37,513 nt of DNA from a virus: positions 1 to 37,513 of IMG/VR virus record IMGVR_UViG_3300042295_000307; one strand, written 5' to 3'. The notes below the pieces were generated by a model. It did not search any database. It saw only the letters and a list, made by a program, of their open reading frames with translations, and was not told where the DNA came from. Below are positions 5,736 through 13,210 of this stretch, piece after piece (within the stretch, counting starts at the first letter, position 1; every line of letters begins with the position of its first letter). A program made the position numbers and the translations under genes.

Positions 5736-6380
5736 ATGTCTAATCTAGTCAATTTCAAAGGTGCAAACCTTCCAGCAGTAGCTTCCTTGACCACCGCTCT
5801 GCGCGCGATTGATACCGCCGCAGGCCCAGCAGGTTCTGTCATCATCAAGATGGACAAGACCGGTCACTGGGTGTTCGGCGCTGACCAAACCGAAGTTGAG
5901 GGTGACTCGACTTGGGCGGTCAATCCGTTCTCGTTCATCCACGGCTTCATCGCCTGGGGTGATGGCGAAGTGTTGGGTGAGAAGATGGTGTCGGTGTCTG
6001 AGCCGCTGCCAGAGATGGAAGCTGCACCACCCAACGCCAAGCGTGGTTGGGAAGCGCAGATCGGCATGTCGCTGAAGTGCCTGTCTGGCGAAGACAAGGG
6101 CATGGAAGCGCGCTACACCGTAACATCGGTGGGTGGTAAGAAGGCTGTTCAGGCGTTGGCAGTAGCGATTGCCGAGCAGGTCGAGAAGGATCAGAGCAAG
6201 CCCGTGCCTGTCGTGCATCTCAAAAAAGATCACTACACGCACAAGTCGTACGGCCGCATTTACACGCCGGTGTTTGAAGTCGTCGAGTTCGTCTCGATGG
6301 ACGGCGAGTCGGATGCGCCAGAAGCGGAGGCCGAAGCACCGGCTGAAGCGGCACCAGCAGGCCGTCGTCGTCGCGGCTAA
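5736..6380 (+). CDS. Unknown replication-module protein, possible ssDNA-binding
   Basis: A 214-residue protein with a GGAG ribosome-binding site. Residues 1-180 look like a compact globular domain with alternating hydrophobic and polar residues. From about residue 185 there is a low-complexity Glu/Ala linker (about 190-207) ending in a short basic RRRRG tail. I do not recognise the family with certainty. In many phages with a DUF2800 nuclease the next gene encodes a single-stranded DNA-binding protein (DUF2815 or similar), and the position between nuclease and polymerase fits. However, the basic rather than acidic C-terminal tip is unlike classic SSB tails. The SSB role is therefore inference from context only. 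Confidence 0.7.
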   Translation: MSNLVNFKGANLPAVASLTTALRAIDTAAGPAGSVIIKMDKTGHWVFGADQTEVEGDSTWAVNPFSFIHGFIAWGDGEVLGEKMVSVSEPLPEMEAAPPNAKRGWEAQIGMSLKCLSGEDKGMEARYTVTSVGGKKAVQALAVAIAEQVEKDQSKPVPVVHLKKDHYTHKSYGRIYTPVFEVVEFVSMDGESDAPEAEAEAPAEAAPAGRRRRG

Positions 6381-6443
6381 GTAGCACGGGGGAAAGCGGA
6401 TGCCGGGCAGTCAACGGACGCAGCGAGTACCCCACCTTTCAAT

Positions 6444-6514
6444 GGCACCGGTTACCTAAACATCAGGATCTTCCTTGGTCGGTTCGCCCTGATGCTGGCA
6501 GGGTAACCGGGGCC
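6444..6514 (+). other. Nested hairpin leader before DNA polymerase
   Basis: An outer stem pairs 6444-6456 with 6502-6514 (12 of 13 pairs, one A-G mismatch). Inside it, CATCAGG at 6461-6467 pairs perfectly with CCTGATG at 6488-6494, closing a 20-base loop. There is no T-run after it, so it is not a typical terminator. It ends 20 bases before a polymerase start codon that lacks a Shine-Dalgarno sequence. The rest of the 6381-6534 gap shows no gene. Confidence 0.7.
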
Positions 6515-6534
6515 ACCCTCTCAGAATAAAAATT

Positions 6535-8478
6535 ATGTCTATTCTCTGGCTCGACTTCGAGACGCGCAGCCGATGCGACCTGTCCTCTAAAGGGGTTTAC
6601 AACTATGCACAAGACGCAAGTACAGATGTACTGTGTATGTCCTACGCGTTTGACGACGATGAGGTTGTCACCTGGACTCCCGATCAGCCGTTTCCCGCGA
6701 TGGTTCGGAATCACACCGGACGCATCTACGCGCACAATGCCGCCTTCGAGCGCCTCATCTTTTGGTACGTCTTACAGTGTAACTTTCAACTCGAGCAGTT
6801 CTACTGCACCGCTACACAAGCGCGTGCTAACTGCTTACCTGGCAGCCTTGAAGACGTCGGACGCGCCATCAGCAGTGTCATGCGTAAGGATCATCGAGGT
6901 GGGCAGCTTATCCGAGCTTTATCGATACCAAGAGCAGATGGCACTTTCAATGATGACCCGGCGTTAATGGCCGAGATGATCCGCTACTGCGAGCAGGACG
7001 TCAGAACCATGCGCGCGGTCAGCCAAGCCATGCGGCCACTGTCAGACCAAGAGCTGGCCGACTACCACACCAACGAGCGCATCAACGACCGTGGCGTGTT
7101 GCTCGACCTGCCGTTGGCCAAGGCCGCTGTCGAGTACGCGTCCGTTGAGCTTGACGAGATCGAGACGCTAGTCGCTGAGTTGACCGAGGGTGAGATCAAG
7201 TCCGTGCGCAGCCCGCGCATGAAGCAGTGGGTCATGGATCGCGTCGGGCCGCAGGCGTTGAAGATGATGGAGGTCTACAAGGACGGTGACTTGAAGTATT
7301 CTATCGACAAGTCAGTGCGCGCTAATTTGTTAGTTTTTGCCGAGGAAAACCATGAAGAAATTCCGCCCCATGTTGCGGACGTCATTCAATGCGCGGATGA
7401 CCTCTGGGCGTCGTCGGTTGCGAAGTTCAGCCGCCTTGCAGGCTTGGCAGACGAAGACGATCACCGAGTACGAGGTGCTTTTGTCTTCGCTGGAGGCTCT
7501 GCCACCGGACGTGCTTCAAGCTATGGCGCGCAAGTTCACAACTTTACGCGCAAGTGCGCCGCAGAGCCAGATGACGTTAGGCACGCTATGGTCAGAGGCC
7601 ACAGCATCACCCCAAGATTTGGAAAACGCGTTACGGATGTTCTCCGGTCGATGCTCCGGCCCGCACTGATACCAGCGCCCGGCAAGCAGTTCGTCGTCGC
7701 CGACTGGTCAGCGGTCGAGGCACGTGTGACCGCATGGGCGTCCAATGACCCGCAGGCCGACGAGGTGCTACAGGTCTTCCGCGAGGGCCGCGACATCTAC
7801 AAGCGTGAGGCGGCTGGCATCTACCGTGTGGCCGAGGACGCGGTTGACAAAGACCAGCGCCAGATCGGCAAGGTCGCAATCCTCAGTTTAGGCTTCGGTG
7901 GTGCTGTTGGCGCCTTCTCTGCGATGGGTCGTGCGTACGGTGTGTATATGGAAGAGTCGGACTCGCGCCGCATTGTGGACGCATGGCGCCGCGCTAACGC
8001 ATGGGCGGTGCGTTACTGGGGCAAGCTTGAGGACGCCTACACACGGGCGCTACGCAACCCGAACCGGGAGTTTTCCGCTGGCCGGGTCGTGTACATGTAC
8101 GACGGCCAACACCTGTGGTACGCGCTACCGTCGGGTCGCGTTCTGTGCTACCCGTTCGCAAAATTCGAGGGTGACGAGATCACGTACGTCAAGGCCGCAT
8201 GGAAGCCAGCGGCTGATGCGACCGAATGGCCGCGTGCCCGCTTGTGGCGCGGTCTGGCTTGTGAGAACATAACGCAGGCAGTCGCCAACGATCTGCTACG
8301 GCACGCTTTACGCCAGCTCGATGATGTCGTGCTGCATGTGCATGATGAAATTGTGCTGGAGACCGCCGACCCTGATGCACCCAATACCCTGCAACAAGTG
8401 ATGTGTACCCCGCCCGACTGGGCGGCTGGACTGCCTTTGTCCGCTGAAGTAGAAACAATGACGCGTTACGGCAAATAA
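6535..8478 (+). CDS. Family A DNA polymerase with 3'-5' exonuclease
   Basis: This 647-residue replicative polymerase has a proofreading exonuclease domain: ExoI LDFET with Asp7 and Glu9, ExoII HNAAFER near 67-73, ExoIII YCEQD with Asp155. A family A polymerase domain follows: motif A VVADWSAVEARV with Asp390, motif B RQIGKVAILSLGFGG with Arg442 and Lys446, motif C HVHDEIVLE with His603-Asp604-Glu605. No 5'-3' exonuclease domain is present, as in T7-type phage polymerases. The nearest upstream in-frame stop is at 6490 and there is no alternative start between. The ATG at 6535 has no clear ribosome-binding site and follows the nested hairpin at 6444-6514, which may influence translation. A hairpin follows the stop. 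Confidence 0.95.
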   Translation: MSILWLDFETRSRCDLSSKGVYNYAQDASTDVLCMSYAFDDDEVVTWTPDQPFPAMVRNHTGRIYAHNAAFERLIFWYVLQCNFQLEQFYCTATQARANCLPGSLEDVGRAISSVMRKDHRGGQLIRALSIPRADGTFNDDPALMAEMIRYCEQDVRTMRAVSQAMRPLSDQELADYHTNERINDRGVLLDLPLAKAAVEYASVELDEIETLVAELTEGEIKSVRSPRMKQWVMDRVGPQALKMMEVYKDGDLKYSIDKSVRANLLVFAEENHEEIPPHVADVIQCADDLWASSVAKFSRLAGLADEDDHRVRGAFVFAGGSATGRASSYGAQVHNFTRKCAAEPDDVRHAMVRGHSITPRFGKRVTDVLRSMLRPALIPAPGKQFVVADWSAVEARVTAWASNDPQADEVLQVFREGRDIYKREAAGIYRVAEDAVDKDQRQIGKVAILSLGFGGAVGAFSAMGRAYGVYMEESDSRRIVDAWRRANAWAVRYWGKLEDAYTRALRNPNREFSAGRVVYMYDGQHLWYALPSGRVLCYPFAKFEGDEITYVKAAWKPAADATEWPRARLWRGLACENITQAVANDLLRHALRQLDDVVLHVHDEIVLETADPDAPNTLQQVMCTPPDWAAGLPLSAEVETMTRYGK

Positions 8479-8480
8479 AA

Positions 8481-8502
8481 AAGCCGCCTGGCAGGGCGGC
8501 TT
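8481..8502. terminator. Hairpin after DNA polymerase gene
   Basis: AAGCCGCC (8481-8488) pairs with GGCGGCTT (8495-8502) around a six-base loop. Downstream on the plus strand is only a weak T-tract (TTCTTC), so partial termination or RNA end protection is more likely than a full stop. The A-run upstream would give a better U-tract on the minus strand. Confidence 0.6.
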
Positions 8503-8522
8503 CTTCAACTACAAGGACTGCA

Positions 8523-10835
8523 ATGAATTTCCTCGAATTTTATACTAATCTCGCGCCCATTGGTGAGACTGCACTGGTCGTGCGTCAGAAACCCAAACTC
8601 AAAAGCGGTCAGATCCAGCTGCACCCCGATGGCGCGGTCATCTGTACGTGGCCGGCGTACCTGCCCGACTATCCGACCAAACCCGACTGGGCGATCTACG
8701 GTAACACCGCGTCATTCATCATCGACCGATTCAAGGATGGCCACGTATCGGCTGCGGCTGCCAATGCTACCCATGTGCTGGTGATGGTGTTGGATGACGT
8801 GGGCGATCCTGAGAAGGCGCCGAATGTCCCGCCGCTGCCGCCCACATGGATTATTGAGACGTCCGCTGGGTCGTTCCAGTGGGGTTACGCATTCTCCGAC
8901 CAACCTACCACGGGCGAATACGCCGCGGCTATTAAAGCAATCGCGGACGCCGGCTACACGGATCCGGGCGCTTGCAATGCGGTGCGTAACTTCCGCCTGC
9001 CCGGCTCCGTCAATATCAAGCCGGGGCGTGAGCTGTTCGTTGCCCAGCTGACCGAGTTCCACCCCGAGCGTGAGTACAGCCTGCCGGAGATATGTACGGC
9101 GCTAGGCGTCACCCCTGCCGAACCAGCGTCGCTGGGCGTGCGTCCTATCCGATTGTCGGACGATGGCGCCGACGATGTACTGGCGTGGCTGTCTGCGCAG
9201 GGCGTGCTGCTGTCAACCCCAAACCCTGCCGGCTGGGCTGGCGTCATCTGTCCCAACAAGGACGAGCACACCGATGGCAACCCCGAGGGGCGCTACAGCC
9301 CGTCAACGCGGTCGTACCGCTGCCTGCACTCGCACTGCGTGGACTTCGACTCGCACGCGTTCCTGAACTGGGTCGCTGCCAATGGTGGGCCGAAACACGC
9401 GCCTGGCTTGCGTGAGGAGCTGCTAGCGGCTGTCATGGATCAGACGCTATCCAAACTGCAACCGACCGAGGCGTTTCCTGACAAGGGCGCGGAAGTCATC
9501 GCCGAAGTCGAGAAAAAGCAGCTTGACCGGGTCGAAAAAGAGGGCTGGTATGAGCGTTTCGCGTACATTCAGAACGAAGATGCATTCTTTGACACGCTGG
9601 ATCGACGCGAGATTGACCGGCGTACTTTTAACGCGCTCTTTCGACACGTCACCTGTTATTCAATCCACCCGAGCAAGCAGAAACGCCGAATTGAGGCGTC
9701 GGTATGCTTTGACGAAAACCGACAGGCTAAGGGCGCGCTGACCGTTGCTGGCATCACCTACGCCGCCGGCGAGACGGTACTGGTGTCGCGTGAGGGGCAA
9801 GTGTACGGCAACCGATGGGTCAATCACCGGCCGCCGGCCACAACCGGCAACGCGCGCATCTGGCTCGACCATGTGGCGCGCATGATCCCCGACCCTGTTG
9901 AGCGTGAGCATGTGTTGGACGTCATGGCGCACAAGCTCCAGCACCCGAACCGCAAGATCAATCACGCCGTGCTGCATATCGGTCACCCAGGCTCCGGCAA
10001 GGACACCATGTGGCAGCCGTTCTTATGGGGCATCGGCGGCGAGGCGCTCTCAAACGTGTCAATCGTGCGTAACGAGGAAATTCAATCCCAATGGGGTTAT
10101 GCGTACGAGTCCGAGGTGATGGTGTTCGAAGAGCTGCGCCAGTCTGAAGCGAAGGATCGCCGCGCACTGGAAAACCATCTAAAACCCGTGATTGCAGCGC
10201 CGCCGGACTTCTTGCAGGTGAACCGCAAGGGGCTGCACCCGTATCAGGCGCTAAACCGCATCTTCGTTCTCGCATTCTCGAATGAGCGCGTGCCTATCTC
10301 ACTGGCAGGCGATGACCGCCGATGGTTTGTCACCTATTCGGAAGCGCCGAGGATGGCCGAGCGTGATGCCTGTGCCATCTGGGACTGGTACAAGGCTGGC
10401 GGCATGGCCGTGGCCGCTGGCTGGCTGTATCAGCGTGACGTGAGCCGGTTTAACCCAGGCGCTACTCCACCGCTGACCGAAGCAAAAATTATTATGATTG
10501 AGCAGGGCAGGTCGACCGCCGAATCGTACCTTGTCGAGATGATCGAGCGCCGCCTGGGTGAGTTTTCAGCGGGCGTAGTGGCCGCGCCTTTCTACTCGAT
10601 CTGCGACCGCTTACAAGGCGGCGCGCCGATGGGTACGCGGGTGGTACAGCAAGCGCTGTTACATGCGCTGAAGGAAGCCGGCTGGGTCGACATGGGGCGC
10701 CTGGCATCGCGTGAGCATGGCAGTAAAAAGCACATATTCTGCGCGCCAGAGCTAGCCGACACGGCGAGCAAGTCAGAATTGCGCCGCATGGTGGAGGAAA
10801 CACCGCCGCCGTCAGCGGTTAGGCTAGTCAAGTAA
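8523..10835 (+). CDS. Primase-helicase (AEP primase plus SF3/DUF5906-like ATPase)
   Basis: A 770-residue fusion. The N-terminal part looks like an archaeo-eukaryotic-type (RepB/Prim-Pol-like) primase: a hydrophobic strand ending in the Asp91-Asp92 pair (VMVLDDVG), followed by FRLPGSVNIK (Arg158 to Lys166). A Cys/His segment (C243...H249 and CLHSHC at 267-272) resembles the zinc-binding element of such proteins. The C-terminal part is a D5/DUF5906-type helicase with Walker A GHPGSGKDT (487-495) and Walker B VMVFEEL (532-538). It would synthesise primers and unwind DNA for the neighbouring polymerase. A ribosome-binding site AGGA lies upstream of the ATG. It is the last gene of the rightward replication operon. 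Confidence 0.87.
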   Translation: MNFLEFYTNLAPIGETALVVRQKPKLKSGQIQLHPDGAVICTWPAYLPDYPTKPDWAIYGNTASFIIDRFKDGHVSAAAANATHVLVMVLDDVGDPEKAPNVPPLPPTWIIETSAGSFQWGYAFSDQPTTGEYAAAIKAIADAGYTDPGACNAVRNFRLPGSVNIKPGRELFVAQLTEFHPEREYSLPEICTALGVTPAEPASLGVRPIRLSDDGADDVLAWLSAQGVLLSTPNPAGWAGVICPNKDEHTDGNPEGRYSPSTRSYRCLHSHCVDFDSHAFLNWVAANGGPKHAPGLREELLAAVMDQTLSKLQPTEAFPDKGAEVIAEVEKKQLDRVEKEGWYERFAYIQNEDAFFDTLDRREIDRRTFNALFRHVTCYSIHPSKQKRRIEASVCFDENRQAKGALTVAGITYAAGETVLVSREGQVYGNRWVNHRPPATTGNARIWLDHVARMIPDPVEREHVLDVMAHKLQHPNRKINHAVLHIGHPGSGKDTMWQPFLWGIGGEALSNVSIVRNEEIQSQWGYAYESEVMVFEELRQSEAKDRRALENHLKPVIAAPPDFLQVNRKGLHPYQALNRIFVLAFSNERVPISLAGDDRRWFVTYSEAPRMAERDACAIWDWYKAGGMAVAAGWLYQRDVSRFNPGATPPLTEAKIIMIEQGRSTAESYLVEMIERRLGEFSAGVVAAPFYSICDRLQGGAPMGTRVVQQALLHALKEAGWVDMGRLASREHGSKKHIFCAPELADTASKSELRRMVEETPPPSAVRLVK

Positions 10836-10861
10836 AAAAAAGCCCGGCACAAAGGCCGGGC
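10834..10861 (-). terminator. Terminator at convergent junction
   Basis: A perfect GCCCGGC / GCCGGGC stem (10842-10848 with 10855-10861) has a six-base loop and is flanked on the left by eight A residues. Read on the minus strand this is a GC stem followed by eight U, a strong intrinsic terminator for the leftward island. The stem can also halt the rightward replication operon, which ends at 10835. Confidence 0.85.
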
Positions 10862-10891
10862 GAACCGAAGGGCGCCGGGAGAGGCGGCGCG

Positions 10892-10951
10892 TCACAACCC
10901 TAGCACAATTGCGAGCATGGCCGCAAGAATTAATCCGATGAGAGCGAACAT
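10892..10951 (-). CDS. Tiny hydrophobic peptide (19 residues)
   Basis: On the minus strand an ATG at 10951 is preceded by GGAGG at a short but workable distance and opens a 19-codon frame, MFALIGLILAAMLAIVLGL. The product is entirely a membrane helix. The start lies inside the 3' end of the preceding gene, and the stop is about 30 bases before the terminator stem, so it would be the last cistron of the leftward island. Very small phage membrane peptides often modulate host membrane proteins, but no function can be assigned. The ribosome-binding site and the uniform hydrophobicity are the evidence; chance cannot be excluded at this length. Confidence 0.5.
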   Translation of the reverse strand: MFALIGLILAAMLAIVLGL

Positions 10952-11178
10952 GCGGCCTCCGCTTCAATGTCTTTAATGATAGGGTCTTTCAGCAGGTCGA
11001 TCACGTCAACGCCGCCGGCGTACGCGTGGATCAGCCATGCGCCGCCCGTCCAGCCGGCAGACCGATCAGCCGGTTCCCAGTCAACAAAGCAGAGCAATTC
11101 GGTGTCGCCGTGGGTGTACGTGTATGGCCAGAGGTGCGCCGGATACCAGGGCGCGGAGGTGTCAATTTGCGTCTTCAT
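10930..11178 (-). CDS. Hypothetical acidic protein
   Basis: An 82-residue product starting MKTQIDTSAPWYPAHLWPYT, with a GGAGGG ribosome-binding site upstream on the minus strand. It is acidic and rich in Trp, Tyr and Ala, with no signal peptide or clear membrane helix; the central AGWTGGAWLIHAYAGGVDVI segment could be a beta-rich core. The start overlaps the preceding gene by 17 bases. It belongs to the leftward accessory island of small genes. I do not recognise a family. Confidence 0.6.
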   Translation of the reverse strand: MKTQIDTSAPWYPAHLWPYTYTHGDTELLCFVDWEPADRSAGWTGGAWLIHAYAGGVDVIDLLKDPIIKDIEAEAACSLSSD

Positions 11179-11452
11179 TGGATAGTCCCTCCAGTAACGG
11201 GATTGACGGATCGTATAGCGCCGTGCCGGAGTAGTTCAAATTGTTATATTTCGTTTTCGTGAGCATGTTTAATGTCTCAAATTGGCGGACGTAATCGCCC
11301 GTTGACATCGTGCCGGCGTAATCTTTGGGGAATTTCCGAATATCTTTAGGTTTCTTTTGCTTATACGGTTTGCGCGCCGCTTTGGCTAGTTCGACCGGAT
11401 CGCGGTCAAATTTCACTTTATAGGTCGTTCCGTCAATATTTATCGTTTGCAT
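11162..11452 (-). CDS. Hypothetical basic protein
   Basis: A 96-residue protein opening MQTINIDGTTYKVKFDRDPV, a beta-hairpin-like start. A strongly basic stretch follows (about residues 26-45, KAARKPYKQKKPKDIRKFPK), then a polar C-terminus. The basic region suggests nucleic-acid contact, but no known motif is visible. It overlaps both neighbours by 17-20 bases within the leftward island. The ribosome-binding site is weak, so translation may depend on coupling to the upstream gene. Function unknown. Confidence 0.6.
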   Translation of the reverse strand: MQTINIDGTTYKVKFDRDPVELAKAARKPYKQKKPKDIRKFPKDYAGTMSTGDYVRQFETLNMLTKTKYNNLNYSGTALYDPSIPLLEGLSNEDAN

Positions 11453-11630
11453 TTTGTGCCCATTTCATAGCGTTAAAAATTAAACCGGCCAAATTATCCC
11501 GTTCCTGCCGTATCTCGCGCGCCGGCCAATCTTCGAACGGTTCCCACGGTGTTTCGCATTCGTCATCGCAATAAAAATGGCCGTCCGCCGCGCCGATTGC
11601 ATATCGTTTAAGCTCTTTATCTGTTTTCAT
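11433..11630 (-). CDS. Hypothetical acidic protein
   Basis: A 65-residue protein starting MKTDKELKRYAIGAADGHFY, with a GAGGG ribosome-binding site seven bases upstream. It is acidic (YCDDECETPWEPFEDW) and has two Cys close together, then a helical C-terminus. It starts two bases after the preceding stop and overlaps the next gene by 20 bases. The pattern DGHFYCDDE resembles small phage proteins of unknown role seen in accessory regions. No function assigned. Confidence 0.6.
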   Translation of the reverse strand: MKTDKELKRYAIGAADGHFYCDDECETPWEPFEDWPAREIRQERDNLAGLIFNAMKWAQNANDKY

Positions 11631-11632
11631 AA

Positions 11633-11866
11633 TTAAACCCTCTCAAATTGTTTGCGATCCTCGCGGATCAGGTTTGATGTCAATACCTTGGCCGATAAGC
11701 CCGGCCGATCCCATTCAATGGTCGCAATGTCCAGGCCATTAGATACCGGCGAGAGACTGATAATCCGCCCTTTTGCGTGCGGTATGTCGCCGGCCAGCTG
11801 GCCGGTTGATCTAAGCCAGGCGCGCGCATACTGCACGCGATCGCCGGTTTTAAATAGTGTCACCAT
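11633..11866 (-). CDS. Hypothetical small beta-barrel-like protein
   Basis: The ATG at 11866 is preferred because GGAG lies seven bases upstream. Longer in-frame starts would read the neighbouring gene in another frame. The 77-residue product, MVTLFKTGDRVQYARAWLRS at the start, has the FKTGDRVQY...KGRIISL...ATIEWDRPGL pattern of SH3/KOW-like small beta barrels. Such folds are often used to bind nucleic acid or protein in transcription and translation factors. It overlaps the upstream 52-residue gene by seven bases. The fold is inferred from the strand pattern only; no function assigned. Confidence 0.6.
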   Translation of the reverse strand: MVTLFKTGDRVQYARAWLRSTGQLAGDIPHAKGRIISLSPVSNGLDIATIEWDRPGLSAKVLTSNLIREDRKQFERV

Positions 11867-12018
11867 AGTGCTACTCCATGAGTGTCGATTGTCGGAACCT
11901 GGCGCGCCGGTACAGGCACGCGCCGTGTGATATACCGGCCATTGGCCGGCGGATAATCTAGCCACTGAATGACGGCGCCAAAGTCATCCAGCCGGCCATA
12001 CTGCAGGCGATAGCGCAT
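11860..12018 (-). CDS. Hypothetical 52-residue protein
   Basis: A short gene between the Gp88-like gene and the small beta-barrel gene. Its ATG at 12018 shares a base with the TAA of the upstream gene (TAATG), and its stop overlaps the next start by seven bases, so it is translationally coupled on both sides. The product begins MRYRLQYGRLDDFGAVIQWL and is basic and aromatic, without a membrane helix. The exact fit between neighbours and the coupling signals support a real gene. Family not recognised. Confidence 0.55.
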   Translation of the reverse strand: MRYRLQYGRLDDFGAVIQWLDYPPANGRYITRRVPVPARQVPTIDTHGVALW

Positions 12019-12770
12019 TAATAGTCGCGGCCTTTAATTTGAACGAAACCGCCGGTATCCCGTTTTGCTTTCCCTTTGGCATAGAGTGCCACTACCACGC
12101 CGGCCGGCTCAATATGGCGTACGTCAGTGTCATCGCCGTCAACGACCGGCCACCCGCGAAATTCGGTCGGTATATCGGCTTGCTTTTGGAACACTACGGC
12201 CGTCCGCTTGTTAGCTGGATTGATCAGGCCTTTGATTGATATCGGTTTTGGCGTGATAGCAGAGAATGAATAGGTTAAATCGTAATTTCCGGCCGTTTTG
12301 CCGGTTAGGTTCCGGCTTGGGTGTTTCGTATAGTCATAAAACTGTACGTCCGCGAACAGCTGGAATATCGTTTTGCCGTCGATCAGAATATTTTCAAACG
12401 GGATATCACTTGTGCCATTCGGCCGTACCAAAGGGATCAGCCCTAGTTTTTCCGCGCGTCGCGCATGTGACCATGCATCCGCGCACATGGATAGCATAAA
12501 CGCCCGTTGATTTTCTTTAAAAAATGCTGTCTTTTTAGCGCGCGCCAATTGTGTTTTATTAAACGCGCCACGGCCGGCTGATTTCAGGCATGGATCAAAA
12601 CATCCGGCCGATTGTGCGAAAGGACATAATTTTGCATCTGGTACCAGATAGCAGATAGCCGTCAAATACCCTATCTTTTCACCCTTGATTGTCTTTGCGG
12701 ACGATTCGCCTAAAATTGGCCGGTATTCCAGGCCTTCGCGTTTTAACTGTAATTTAAATGGGTTTTGCAT
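12018..12770 (-). CDS. Gp88-like Cys-rich protein, unknown function
   Basis: This 250-residue protein is the largest of the leftward island. It has a Cys cluster in the N-terminal third, with Cys40, Cys49, Cys57, Cys61 (LCPFAQSAGCFDPCLKSAGR) and Cys96. That resembles the metal- or cluster-binding Cys pattern of the phage 'gene product 88' family, whose role is unknown. The central part has an aromatic-rich stretch (FADVQFYDYTKHPSR), and the C-terminus is beta-rich. An AGGGA ribosome-binding site precedes the ATG. The gene stops in a TAATG junction with its neighbour. The Cys motif is seen; the family link is from memory and moderate; a redox or radical-type enzyme is possible but not shown. 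Confidence 0.65.
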   Translation of the reverse strand: MQNPFKLQLKREGLEYRPILGESSAKTIKGEKIGYLTAICYLVPDAKLCPFAQSAGCFDPCLKSAGRGAFNKTQLARAKKTAFFKENQRAFMLSMCADAWSHARRAEKLGLIPLVRPNGTSDIPFENILIDGKTIFQLFADVQFYDYTKHPSRNLTGKTAGNYDLTYSFSAITPKPISIKGLINPANKRTAVVFQKQADIPTEFRGWPVVDGDDTDVRHIEPAGVVVALYAKGKAKRDTGGFVQIKGRDY

Positions 12771-12789
12771 GGTCGGTTCCCTTAGTTAG

Positions 12790-12879
12790 TTAATAGGCAA
12801 GTAACATAAAAACAAATACAGCAAGCGCGGCGAATCCTAGAATCGCGGCGCATATTTCGGCGAGTGTTGGTTTTTCCAT
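12790..12879 (-). CDS. Tiny membrane protein (29 residues)
   Basis: A 29-residue frame on the minus strand beginning MEKPTLAEICAAILGFAALA and consisting of a short polar head and one long hydrophobic helix. An AGGGG ribosome-binding site lies about six bases before the ATG at 12879, and the leftward promoter (TATAAT at 12949-12944) is just upstream, so it would be the first cistron of the island. The next gene starts 19 bases after its stop. Good signals for such a short gene; function unknown. Confidence 0.58.
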   Translation of the reverse strand: MEKPTLAEICAAILGFAALAVFVFMLLAY

Positions 12880-12943
12880 CTTTTTCCCCTATCTGATTAA
12901 AAATTAAGCAGTTAGACTGCAAATAATTGTGTTGCTGAATACC

Positions 12944-12971
12944 ATTATAGTCACTCAATAAAAAAATGCAA
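12944..12971 (-). promoter_or_regulatory. Leftward promoter of accessory island
   Basis: On the minus strand a perfect TATAAT (12949-12944) lies 16 bases downstream of TTGCAT (12971-12966, weak -35). Transcription would start near 12937 and read the tiny membrane gene and the Gp88-like operon. Confidence 0.6.
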
Positions 12972-12988
12972 GGGATTATTTTGCATTT
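12964..12988. promoter_or_regulatory. Inverted repeat over -35 box
   Basis: AAATGCAA (12964-12971) and TTGCATTT (12981-12988) form a perfect 8-bp dyad with a nine-base centre. The left arm covers the -35 box of the leftward promoter, the expected place for a repressor or activator site. Confidence 0.45.
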
Positions 12989-13089
12989 ATTTTCGATGCC
13001 AATTTGTCGCCGCGTTGGTCAAGTTGTTGGCTATTTTTTAGGCATGAAATGCCAACGCGATAACCTAGTCTGGAAGCGGTTTTTAGCAT
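12976..13089 (-). CDS. Possible 37-residue protein, weak
   Basis: A minus-strand frame starting MLKTASRLGYRVGISCLKNS and ending LASKINAK. The composition looks like protein (basic, mixed polar and hydrophobic), and the frame stays open upstream of the ATG with equally protein-like codons. There is no ribosome-binding site, the frame lies upstream of the identified leftward promoter, and no other good promoter is seen, so the call is weak. It could instead be a decayed gene. Confidence 0.22.
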   Translation of the reverse strand: MLKTASRLGYRVGISCLKNSQQLDQRGDKLASKINAK

Positions 13090-13114
13090 TTTGTTGGTCA
13101 GATTGTCATTATTT

Positions 13115-13210
13115 TTATCTAAAGTTAAAGTTTTCGTTTTGTGTTATCAATATGGCAATAACTCCCCATATGGCAGCGCGTACAGGAATTGGCAGCGATT
13201 TTTTTTCCAT
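13115..13210 (-). CDS. Possible 31-residue membrane peptide, weak
   Basis: A minus-strand frame starting MEKKSLPIPVRAAIWGVIAI with one short hydrophobic helix and a polar end. It resembles in plan the 29-residue membrane protein at 12790-12879 (MEK start, single helix). No ribosome-binding site or clear promoter is present, so it may be chance or a decayed gene. Confidence 0.22.
   Translation of the reverse strand: MEKKSLPIPVRAAIWGVIAILITQNENFNFR

Noticed and set aside
6475-6490. GGTTCG motif considered as the T-arm of a tRNA
   Set aside because: No cloverleaf can be built around it; the surrounding bases pair in the nested hairpin instead.
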